From: Evernia prunastri
Lineage: Eukaryota; Ascomycota; Lecanoromycetes; Lecanorales; Parmeliaceae
Length of the DNA stretch: 64,000 nt
Direction of reading: 5' to 3'
Assembly (NCBI GenBank): GCA_003184365.1
Contig: NKYR01000041.1
Coordinates: forward strand, 62,001 to 126,000
The notes under the pieces were generated by a model. It ran no database searches, was not told the origin of the DNA, and saw only the letters and a list, made by a program, of their open reading frames with translations. Position numbers and translations under genes: made by a program. This document shows, one piece after another, positions 52,027 to 60,937 of this stretch; the stretch's first letter is position 1, and each line of letters opens with the position of its first letter.

Positions 52027-53138
52027 CTAGCATTTTGAGGATGTCCGCGCATGGTGGAAAGCGGTTTGCAGGCCTATGAGTTGGGACATTGCGGCGAGAA
52101 GTATGAGGACATGGAAGATCTGGTGGGAGCTTCCCCAAACATCAAATCTTCCAGGCTGGAACCTCTCAGGTACACGTGCCTAAAATCTCGGGTCAGATTT
52201 GCAGCGTGGACACCGGTATTCGCGGAGACTTGAAAACATACAGCATAAATGGCGGCTCCTAGGAGGTAGAGGAAGCCTTGCAAAAGAACCCAATCAAGAC
52301 CAATAGAGTATCTCGTCTGCTGGAATCCATACTTGTACACTCCATGCAAGACTGGAATAATGGCGGAGAGCCCGAAGCCGACAAACATGCCTGCTCGAAA
52401 CGGTCGCCAGAGAGGGGATCGGAACTTTGGATTAACGGAGACAGTAGCGCAGCCGATGCCAATTGTGGAGATCTACGTGCCGTTTTTCAATACGGGCTTG
52501 TTGTGAAGCTACATTGTGTTTAGACGTACCGTACCCCAGTAAAATCTTTGCAGCATTGGCTCACAGTAGAAGCCATAATATACGCTTGGCACGAAGCTTC
52601 CAGAAATGAGAATGATGATGCCCAGGTAATCGATCTGATTGCCCCATTGATTGATCTGCAATATTCAGATTGGATAAAGCAAGCTGTCAGGGGTAGCCGT
52701 TACCTTTGGCGAATGGTTGGATACAGTGTGGTATGTAGAGCTTATGGCTAAGCACATAACAGCACCGGAAAAGAAGAACAAGAAGGCAACGGCATCGGCC
52801 GATGTCACCTGGTGTCGTTCGAACGCATACAAAGACAGGGCAACGAAGAAAAAGATCCAAGAGCCGGAGAGGTGAGAGTGGATATTGACAGATTCGTTAT
52901 GTAAATGGAATAGGCTCTGAAAAGAAGTATAGAAAGAATTAGATGTCGGACGATAATGAGTTAAGATGTAATGGTTATCTTGTCGCCAGGCAGGTAGCTC
53001 TTCATAATTGAGCAAGAAGCTGGTTACAGGCCGCCTTCTGAATGCATCATCGGCCTCCTGCACGGTCAGGAGACTGTGAAGTGTCTCAATGGGTGTTGTT
53101 TTGGCGCGCGAAGGGATACGACGTGCCTGGGTGACCAT
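52027..53138 (-). CDS. PAQR / haemolysin-III family membrane receptor (Izh-like)
   Basis: Four exons (52704-53138, 52530-52655, 52242-52472, 52027-52179) give 314 aa with seven hydrophobic segments. The family metal-site motifs are present: HNESVNIHSHL after the first 80 residues, SSTYHTVSNHS at the end of exon 1, and SHQIFHVLILLAA in the last exon, which together would place one Ser, one Asp and three His around a zinc. The N-terminal ELPAWRQDNHYILTHYRP is typical of the adiponectin-receptor branch. Yeast Izh proteins affect zinc and sterol homeostasis; a ceramidase-like activity is proposed for the family. Introns are 48, 57 and 62 nt and all lie between codons. Confidence 0.92.
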
Positions 53139-53761
53139 ATTTCGAACTGAAGCGTTCGTTCCAATAACCTTATGCCACCAGCATCAGGAGCTTCAGGATA
53201 GGAATATACCAAGCTCGGAGAAGATGGGAAGATGGACAGAAGGGAACCCTCGGAAGAATAGGAAAAGAGTCACGCTAAAGTTACCAATGCTTGAACCATC
53301 CGGATCCACCGAAAATATACAATACTCTACAACCAGCTGCTAATATTTGACCCTCCATACCGTATATCAAATGCGACAGAGGCGCTAAAGTAGACATTAC
53401 GGAATTGTTCCTAGACAGCAGGTGTACAACAGTGGTGTAGGGCGGCAATCAGCCTAGACTTGATAAGGGATGATTTCGGGGTACGTTTTCCAACATTTTG
53501 GCTTTTGAATCCATTATTTGAAGAACCTTTCCAGATTAATGAAGTCTTACTTTGACGCTCCAGATATCATCGTCGAGCTCCGTTAGAGGCTTTTGATGTA
53601 CACTAAGCTTTGCTTTGCAAAGCTCGAGCGCCAATCAACTTGCATTGAGAATGTACCTTTAATGCCACTCGGACAACATTCTCTCTTCCTATTGTACCTT
53701 TCGCCTCAATTTCAAGCGAAACGATTGGACACACAGTTCAGTTGAACACTTTGTTGTTGGC
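53139..53761. other. Divergent promoter region
   Basis: Upstream of the PAQR gene on one side and of the CSN8/PSMD8-like gene on the other. No motif recognised. Confidence 0.5.
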
Positions 53762-54713
53762 ATGAAATCCGGCTCAGAACCGAACCGTCCGCTTGGGGGA
53801 CGGAGTAGACTGAAGCAGGTCTCCGTGGATCCTCTGGAAAGCATAGGCCTACCCTCTAAAGGCGATGACAAGTGCGTAGATGGCTCTGATAGCAGGTTGT
53901 ACTGATGCGTCTAGCAGGCTGCTAAATTTCAAGACACAAGAAGATTACTTTCGCAAAGTCGTTGACCGGTACGAACGATACCATCCTAGTAATTGCGACG
54001 TTCTCGACCGAGCATTTGCGTCTCTCTCTCTCGATGGATTTGCTGGGAACGTTTTGGATGGTACCAAAGCCAACTCAGAAACAAAGACCCCGGGGAGTGC
54101 ATCTCAATTCTCAATAGAAGAATCGATAGAACCGTCAGTGATCGTGATGGCTATGCGAAAAATTCGTGAAGCAATTGTAGCTTCAGCCCGCAAAGACATC
54201 TTTGCCTTGCGGGCATATGCTTTTATCATCCGCGCTGCCATATTGATGAGACATATGGAATCCTACCATCCAGCTTTGCTGCATCTATTACGAGATATAC
54301 ATTCTGTCACACCATTAACCGCCTCTGAGCACCACGAATTCGTGGAATATTATATACTCGACGTGTCATGCCGACAGAACGATCTAGCTACAGCATATAA
54401 AGTGCGGAGTCGTTACAACTATAAGGATGTAAAGGTTGGGGCAGTGCTCAAGGCTCTCGTCCATGGAGATTGGTATGCCTTTTGGAAGGTTAAGGCTTCG
54501 ATGGGCGGTCATCAGCAGCGGCTGCTGGAGTACGCTGAGGATAGGGTAAGACGGCGCGCTCTCGGTTGCTTGGGAAAGAGCTATCTGAATGTTGACAGAG
54601 GCTTTCTAGAGAGGTCGACAAAACGACGATGGGAGGAGCTCAAAGAGGATGACATTATTGATTGGCAGCTGAAAGCGGACGTCGTTACCATTAGACAGAT
54701 CAAACGGAAATGA
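53762..54713 (+). CDS. CSN8/PSMD8/eIF3K-like (PCI-type) protein
   Basis: Two exons, 53762-53871 and 53915-54713, give 302 aa. The 43-nt intron (donor GTGCGT, branch ACTGAT, acceptor GTCTAG) is short, but only this junction joins DDN to RLLNFKTQEDYF in frame. Features that suggest the CSN8/PSMD8/eIF3K fold are a helical repeat run (FALRAYAFIIRAAILMRHM, HPALLHLLRDIHS, EFVEYYILDVSCRQNDLATA) and a winged-helix-like C-terminus (RALGCLGKSYLNVDRGFLE, then EELKEDDIIDWQL and VVTIRQIK). Proteins of this kind are conserved in Pezizomycotina but their complex is not known. The start at MKSGSEPNRPLGGRSRL gives a short basic N-terminus. Confidence 0.75.
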
Positions 54714-55394
54714 CCTGTCTCTGGAGATCGTCTGGATCTCTTTTATTCGAAGAACTAGGACTATGCATCTTCCGAGGTAACGGGACAGGATTGCTTCCAA
54801 TGCCAGCATACAGGCTTTACAAGCGGTCTGGCACGGTTCCGGAGAAATCGCCCGTCATGAGGGTACAGTCCACAGACTGTCTACTCAGGCCGGTTTTTAA
54901 TATTTGGCCACTTTCCCTATCTTGGATAAGTGCATTATCTGTGTACTACAGATAACTTCTCATCAAAAGCTTCTATGAAAATGACATTGGTACAAAAGGT
55001 ACTCTCCTAGTACTGCTCTACGACTTTGCAGCCAGAAGATTTTTTAAAATCGTCTTCTTTGTCGAGATAGGAAGTACTGACTCTGAAGCAACCTTACTCA
55101 ATTAGGCTAAGTGGCCAAATATTAAAAACCGGCCTGAGTAGCCTATGAAAGAATATACCTTACTTATTGCATTGTAAAAGACGGGTCCTCGGGTGCTTAG
55201 CTCGCCTCCTCGCTTAATTTAACCTCCCTGCGTGCTACGGGAAAGGGAACGTCATGCCTCGGCTTTGCAGAGACCTCCGCTTTTGCAGCAATGCCGCGCA
55301 ACATCTCTTGCAACGAACTTTTGCAATTGAGTACAACTGCTTTCGGATCCTGGCCTAAGGATTCTATAAATCCACTGTCTGACCTTTGCCAAGT
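54714..55394. other. Intergenic region hosting a MITE
   Basis: Besides the 255-bp element at 54884-55138, nothing is recognised. The last 240 bases before 55395 are the SDR promoter, so the insertion lies within 260 bases of the SDR start codon. Confidence 0.6.
54882..55140. mobile_element. MITE with 30-bp terminal inverted repeats and TA target duplication
   Basis: The ends at 54884-54913 and 55109-55138 are perfect inverted repeats that start CTCAGGCCGG and run to GGCCACTT. Each end is flanked by TA (54882-54883 and 55139-55140), the target duplication of Tc1/mariner/pogo-type elements. The interior of about 195 bp has no ORF and contains weaker nested inverted repeats (AGAAGATTTT against AAAATCGTCTTCT, and a pair of AGTACT). 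Size, ends and lack of coding capacity fit a non-autonomous miniature element mobilised in trans. No second copy was seen in the window. Confidence 0.8.
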
Positions 55395-56845
55395 ATGGCA
55401 GAGAAGCGTGTCGCCCAGATTGCCGGGCACCTTTCCCCTAAGGGTCTACTGGCTGGTCAGGTAGCCATCATAACGGGCTCCGGCCAAGGCATCGGGGCAG
55501 AAGCTGCGCAGTTATTTGCACATGAAAGCGCAAAAGTTGTTGTGCAGGATATAGATGCCGGTACTTCTCCGCCAAGTTGCTGCACGGTTTACTCCCTTAG
55601 GCCTGAAAGCTGACGAATCTTCAATGAACAGCGAAGGCGAATACAGTCGCAAAAGGCATCAATGACGCTGGCGGAAAAGCAATAGCCGTACCTGGCGATA
55701 TGTTAAACGCGCAGTATATTGACGAACTTGTCAAGAAAGCCGCCGAATTTGGAGGGGGAAAGATCCATATCATTGTCAACAATGCTGGCTTCACCTGGGA
55801 TGGTGTGATGTAAGTTATGTTTTCCGAGCCGTTTCTTCCAGATTGATTCTGCAGTTTGAGTTGTGAGACGTCTCCTAAGGGTCGAATCCTGTGGGGACAT
55901 GTTTCACGGTTCCAAGTTGATTCCAGAAGAGACATGCTGACTCCGGAAATCATAAAGCCACAAGGCATGAGCCCTCCTTACCAGCCGAATCCAAATGCAT
56001 GATGGCTAATAATGTTGGCCAGATGACAGACAAGCAATGGGACACGATTATCGCTTTACATAATACTGCACCGTTCAAGCTTGTCAGAGCAGCCGCCTCA
56101 TATTTCAGAGTCAAGGATGGAGAGTCGAGAAACATCATCAATATCAGTAGTACAAGTGGAGTCAATGGCAACGCGTATGAGTTTAGGAAAACATTATTGA
56201 GATACCTCACTAATAGAATATCAGTGGTCAGGCCAATTACGGCGTGTAAGTTATGTTCTCTGAGCCATTTTATCCTGACTCATGTTGCATCTTGAGTTTC
56301 AAGACTTGTCATAGGAGTCGAATACTCCTGGGACATGTTGGACAACGCCAAGTTGATCCCAGAAGAGATATGCTGACCCCAAAAATTATAAAGCGCGAAA
56401 GCTGGGGTGACCGGTCTTTCGAAAGTCATAGCCAAAGAATGGGGTCCGTCGTTTGGTGTCCGTGCAAATACGTAATACCCATCGCCGTTCTTCTTTATTG
56501 CCATCTTTCAGCTGACTCCCTGCTTCACAGCGTCGCATTTGGCCACATCATAACACGCCTCACAGCAGCCAAAGAAGAAGGCGCCTTTGTGACGACCCCA
56601 GATGGCAACAAAGTTGCCTTAGGAATACCAAAGGCGCAGAAAGAAGCCGCAGGAAGCAATGTGCATGCCGACATTCCTCTCAGAAGACCAGGCACCGCAA
56701 GAGAAGCAGCGAGTGCGATTTTGGCAGTCGCTAGTCCCTTGTTTTCGTATGTGAATGGCCAGACTATAATGGTAAGCTCTCCATTCCAACGTTCGACAAG
56801 GAGTAATAGCTGATCGAACAGGTGACCGGAGGTAGGAACATGTAA
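55395..56845 (+). CDS. Short-chain dehydrogenase/reductase with introner-like introns
   Basis: Eight exons (55395-55560, 55632-55809, 55958-55964, 56023-56174, 56225-56245, 56394-56471, 56531-56771, 56822-56845) sum to 867 nt, 288 aa. The NAD(P) motif TGSGQGIG is near residue 30, the NNAG motif follows, the catalytic Ser lies in INISSTSG and Tyr/Lys in YGVAK, and the C-terminus is GQTIMVTGGRNM. It resembles FabG-like reductases and the dehydrogenase unit of peroxisomal multifunctional proteins; the substrate is unknown. Seven introns in 867 coding bases is extreme. Introns 2 and 5 are 148-nt copies of each other; intron 3 (55965-56022) is GC-AG; exon 3 is only 7 nt (CCACAAG) and restores the expected VIHKMTDKQW. 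Without these choices the gene appears frameshifted. Confidence 0.88.
55810..55957 (+). repeat. Introner-like element, SDR intron 2 (copy A)
   Basis: 148 nt, phase 2, GT-AG. It starts GTAAGTTATGTTTTCCGAG and ends ATGCTGAC then 16 bases to ATAAAG. It aligns without gaps to copy B at 56246-56393 with about 112 of 148 identical bases, counted by eye. It is about three times longer than typical introns here. Confidence 0.9.
55958..55964 (+). other. Seven-nucleotide microexon of the SDR gene
   Basis: CCACAAG, between copy A and a GC-AG intron whose donor is GCATGAG and whose branch is GCTAATAATG. It encodes the last base of an Ile codon, then His-Lys, giving WDGVIHKMTDKQW, the sequence expected for this family. 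The copy A acceptor is fixed by comparison with copy B. Confidence 0.75.
56246..56393 (+). repeat. Introner-like element, SDR intron 5 (copy B)
   Basis: 148 nt, phase 2, GT-AG, starting GTAAGTTATGTTCTCTGAG and ending AAATTATAAAG. Same length as copy A. It splits the catalytic YxxxK motif: Tyr-Gly-Val is encoded before it and Ala-Lys after it (the Val codon itself is split). Confidence 0.9.
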
Positions 56846-57313
56846 GAGTAGTATTGTACAGCCAGCTGTGGAGTTTGTGTCTGAGCACTTGCGTCAGAAC
56901 ATTTTAGGAGGCAAGATTGAAAGTTATCTAACATTTGAGATATTGCTGACGCAATGGAGTCTCGGATATGATTTTCTCAAGCCGGGCATCTGTCTGGCAA
57001 GTTCAAACGTAATTGCTGTTTCAGACCCTATGTATCCCGAACAAAAGGGGAAAAGGGGAAAGAAGCACCATGAAATTTCTGCGCTCACTCTATGTGCTTG
57101 TCCTCGGTTCTCTTTCATAGATGGTTCGAGGACGATAATATAGCAACGTCAGCGTTTCGAGGGTTGCACATTCAGAACAGCTGATCTGGCTACGCCTGGC
57201 ACGACTCTTTGGAAAATGCCCAGATGCGCATATTACGATTATCGGACAATAGTAGTAGGAATTTTGAGAACCCAGATAAGGGAGATATTCCCATTGTAAT
57301 GCTATCTCAAGTC
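56846..57313. other. Convergent intergenic region
   Basis: Gap between the 3' ends of the SDR gene and DPM1. ORFs here are short and overlapping; nothing recognised. Confidence 0.55.
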
Positions 57314-58429
57314 TCAGACCTTCAACCATAAATTCAAAACCCCCTGGGGACGTCATGTTAAGCAGAAAGCCTTTCGGACCGTACATTATCACGGGGCTCA
57401 CCTTCGCATACTCGACGATTTCATCACCACCCAGCTTAGACTCTCCATAAACTTGTCATTGTCAGCTGCTCCGGTGTTATTTACGGGATTGCACCTGAGT
57501 CTCACCTCGATCTACAAAACTAATCGGCACCTCGGCGACTCTGTATCCCATGCCCTTCGCTCTGACCATTAATTCCTACAAATGGTCTCAGTGTCAGTGT
57601 ACCCGGGTCTGAGCACCAAGCTGGAGTGGAAACATCTGGCGGAGCTCGTTGTAGGTTCCAAGGAATGAAGTCGCTATACTTGCTGCTGAATGGGCCGTTC
57701 CGAAGTATACGTACCATTTGAAATGTGTATCCCTTACTCTCTGTCTGGGCAATCGCACTTTCAAGTACTGCCCTCTTATACAACCGAAAGCTCCCTGTCA
57801 AATCACTGACGCCTGGCCTAAGCACTGTGTCCGCAAACAAATTCGCCCCTCTAGACACCAGTTTCCTTTTGAGATCCCAGCCATAAACTCCACCATCCCC
57901 GCTGTATCTGGTACCAGTAACGATATCGTAATCACCAGTCCTCTGTTTTTCAATCATTGGTGCTATGAATTTTGGGTGATGTGAGAAATCCGCGTCCATT
58001 ATGATCACAAAGGTGCCCGTAGCGTACTTGAGCCCGTGGACGTATGCAGTACCTAAACCAAGTTTGCCTGCGCGAGGTTTAAGGACAATGCGGCTTCCGT
58101 AGAGGTACTGGAGTTGTTGGGCTACTTGCAGTGTACCATCAGGGGAGCCGTCGTCGACGATGATTATTTCCCAGTCGAGTTTGCTGGGAGAGCCGGGGTC
58201 ATTAGCATGATATAGGGCGAAGCGCTCGTCGGAGAAAAGAATTTGTGAAGATGGGGGTGATTACTTGTCCGTGAAGGTGCGATTGAGAAGCCATGTGACT
58301 ATAAGCCATTCTATCAGCATGGAGACAAGGAGAAATGCACAGCTTTGCTGGGGTCAAGTTACTGATAGGTAGATTCCTTCTTTCATTGTAGGTTGGTAGA
58401 ATGACCGTGTATTTTTCTTTCGAAGGCAT
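57314..58429 (-). CDS. DPM1: Dolichol-phosphate mannosyltransferase catalytic subunit
   Basis: It transfers mannose from GDP-mannose to dolichol phosphate at the ER for N-glycosylation, O-mannosylation and GPI anchors. Six exons (58363-58429, 58265-58310, 57715-58183, 57506-57575, 57402-57451, 57314-57343) give 243 aa, the length of the soluble human-type enzyme without a C-terminal membrane span. The family 2 glycosyltransferase motifs are TVILPTYNERRNLP at the N-terminus, DWEIIIVDDGSPDGT, GTAYVHGLKYATG and IIMDADFSHHP with the metal-binding DAD. GSFRLYKR and VPISFVDRVYGESKLGGDEI follow. Human-type enzymes need small membrane partners (DPM2, DPM3), which are not in this window. The last exon is only 30 nt and encodes GVLNLWLKV. 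The 139-nt fourth-exon-side intron is unusually long. Confidence 0.95.
57576..57714 (-). repeat. DPM1: Possible introner-like intron in DPM1
   Basis: A 139-nt intron that begins GTACGTATACTTCGGAA, like the transporter and membrane-protein introns, and contains AGATGTTTCCACTCCAG, alignable to ACATGTTTCACGGTTCCA of SDR copy A. The 3' half is more diverged. Confidence 0.5.
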
Positions 58430-58823
58430 GGCTTGAAGTCTACAGAGTCAACTTGATAGATGAGCATGGAGAGTTTCAATGCCGTGCTTCACTGCTTACA
58501 GTAGTACTACTAACGGAGTCGAAATTCAAAAGGTTCTGTACTGCAGATGCCAAGACCTGCAAGCCTTAAAAGGGTGCAACAAAGAGGAATTCCTCTAATG
58601 ATGGTGCTATTGTATGTACCTAGAGACTCATACACTTCTGATTCTGGCACCTTGCCTGTAGTCCAACTAGTCAAAAAATCGCTCTCACCAGCCATGGTCT
58701 AAAAAAAAAATTGTACTATGATCAGTCTTGGGTGCTTGAACGTAATGGATTTCGAAGATATGTGCTGTAGAAGCCCCGGAAAATTGTCCCAATCCCACGC
58801 GCTTTTTTTCACTATCACGACAA
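58430..58823. other. DPM1 promoter and 3' flank of the membrane-protein gene
   Basis: A 61-codon minus-strand ORF (58510-58695) has no family resemblance and is not called. An A-run at 58702-58710 is the only low-complexity feature. Confidence 0.5.
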
Positions 58824-60937
58824 CTAGCTATATCGCTCTATCACAGGATGTTTGTCCAGACTTTCGTACCATTGGATCAAGGACCCAATCAGAAACGCCC
58901 ACGAACCCCAAAAGGTGGCCAACGAGGCCTCGTATTGGGCGCCACTGTTGCCGTATGCAGAGCCCAGCGCGCCGCAAAGTGTGAATCCCAGGGCTCCTAT
59001 TAACTGTAGCGTGTTAGTATCGCTTGCTCAAGGGGACTTACGAGTCGTAAAACAGGTTGGCGAGAGCTAGCTCCCCCGAAATCTGTGTTGCGACCCAAGT
59101 ACGATATTGAAAATGAAAGTATTCCGAGCAATGTGCCTACGTTCCAAAGCCCGATGTGCCATCCAAGGACTTCCCATGCCGGCTTATACCATTTCGACTG
59201 CGTTTCAAGCATGTAAAGCGTCCCAGATATGATAAAACCTAGCATATCATGTCAACTTTGTTCATAAGTGACGGGTATCAGCTGCTACCGGATCCTCCGA
59301 TCTACAAAGTCAGCATTCGTTCATGAAACCAAAAGCGCGAGCAGTGAGACAGGTCGAAGGCGCTTTAGAGCCTTTGGGTTCCGAAACATGTCTTGTAAGT
59401 CGGAAAATATTCTGTAACAATAAAAGCTTTCTAGAGATGTACATACCATCTGCGGTGCCCAATATATGCCGTCGAGTAGACCTTGGGACATTTTTTTATT
59501 GATGCCAGGGAGAGCAGTGAAACCAGATATCTGACCAGCATAAGCGTAATCTTTCTGTATTATTGAAAGGGAGGAAGTAACCCAGAATATTGTACTTTTT
59601 CATGCACGCTGCAGTCAGTATCTCGTTACGTACAAGTGGTTGTGTCGATGTCACTTACGCTCCGCAAAATTGAGCAAGTGACGCAAGAAAACCTAACTCT
59701 CGCAACTAAACCGACGTTTCAAAGTCAGCACTGCTCATCAAGATAAGGGCTTCGACCCTGAGAGCCCGTCTTTCCCATCTTCTGTGCTTCTGGCGTGGTG
59801 TGACAGTCAGCAGTTGAGTCCTAGGTGCCAAGATCGTGTACACCCAAGGCGCCAGCCGATAGAATATAATAGCAAAGCTCGGAATCCGATCCAAGATGAG
59901 AATTTCCGCTCCGAGAATACGTACGTAGTGGACTTCTAGGTCATGCCTTGATGGAAACCAAACCCATGATCTGCCCCGACTGTTCGAGTCCACAGCAGCT
60001 TCCAAATCGCCATGTGCTGAGGCTTCCTTGACTTTGGAATGTGAGTGTGGAGGGCTGGACTGGATTTCTATTCAACCATACCATATCCCTTGCCAATAAA
60101 ATTGCCCTTGTTTGTATGATGATGGACACAATTGTCCTCGTCAGGCCTGATTCTGATTTTACCATTACCTCCTCTGTCGTCTGAGAAGGCTTTTTCCAAT
60201 GCCCAGCCTAGGAAACATTTTAAAGTCAGAACTTCTTTACTAGAATATAGGGGCAATATGTGAGAAGACGGCATTGAATTCCTGGCGGGTAATTGCTGGA
60301 ATTTCCGATGCTCCAAAGTATACATACCAAAACACCCTGCTTTGTTCTCGTTGACAGCCTCCATCATGAGAAGGACAGAGCCAATCTCGAAAATAGTGGC
60401 TCCTACGAAGGCTGAAACACCTCCGCCTACCAGAACCTCATTGCTGAATAAGGTCCTGGGCTGTGCAAGGGGCAGGTAGGCGAAGAAGGCATTGATTATC
60501 CAAACTACAGAACCCAGAGTGAATATCGTGGCAACGAGCCACAAAATATCCCAGTAAGGGTAATGCCTCGCCATCCGGACGATGCCTCTACCGACTTCTC
60601 GTAGGGTAGCAGTGGATTCAGGCGCCAAAAAGTTGGCGGAGGGTTCAGGCGAAGGGTCCACGACGAGAGTATGACGGCCTTTGCGGTTGTCCCGTGAGCG
60701 CCATTTGAAATCGATGTTGGATACTGATTGTTCATCCTCCCACTCATGGTACTTGTCTACCATGTTGTTATCGACGTGGCTCAAACCCTTTTGTATGGGC
60801 GACGAATTTTTGAATATAGCGTGGGTAGGGTTTAAGAAAGAAACGGGGCCAGTAATGTGATCAGGCTGCAGCTCCAGAAAGCTTTGGGATCGGAAAGGCT
60901 CGTGAGGTGGCGAGTGGAAAGCAGTGTTGCGAGGCAT
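58824..60937 (-). CDS. Fungal multi-pass integral membrane protein, function unknown
   Basis: Eight exons (60328-60937, 60082-60207, 59925-60031, 59659-59696, 59447-59594, 59289-59301, 59141-59238, 58824-59003) sum to 1320 nt, 439 aa. The soluble N-terminus of about 130 residues has RRKGRH-like basic patches. Membrane segments include ILWLVATIFTLGSVVWIINAF, VGATIFEIGSVLLMMEAV, FLASLAQFCGATIFWVT, GGSGFIISGTLYMLET and FWGSWAFLIGSLIQWYESL. Between them are RSWVWFPSRHDLEVHY and GFTALPGINKKMSQGLLDG. I recognise this as a conserved Pezizomycotina membrane protein family, never assigned a function. Exon 6 is 13 nt. Introns of 120, 145 and 228 nt have introner-like starts. The 228-nt intron (59697-59924) is the least certain, because HYVRILG reads on past its donor. 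Confidence 0.8.
59302..59446 (-). repeat. Introner-like intron in the membrane-protein gene
   Basis: 145 nt, starting GTATGTACATCTCTAGA, with the core GACTTACAAGACATGTTTC and the branch block GAATGCTGAC near the 3' end. Block order and spacing follow the SDR copies. Confidence 0.6.
59697..59924 (-). repeat. Long intron with introner-like 5' end
   Basis: 228 nt, starting GTACGTATTCTCGGAG, which matches 15 of 16 bases at the start of transporter intron 4 (GTACGTATTTTCGGAG). Two GTGCTGAC or CTGCTGAC blocks occur inside, so it may be a compound of two insertions. Confidence 0.5.

Noticed and set aside
55800..56030. Frameshift or pseudogene in the SDR gene
   Set aside because: The apparent shift disappears once copy A is ended like copy B and a GC-AG intron is allowed; total coding length is then divisible by three and motifs are intact.
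58510..58695. 61-codon ORF as an extra exon or gene
   Set aside because: No family resemblance, and both neighbouring genes are complete without it.
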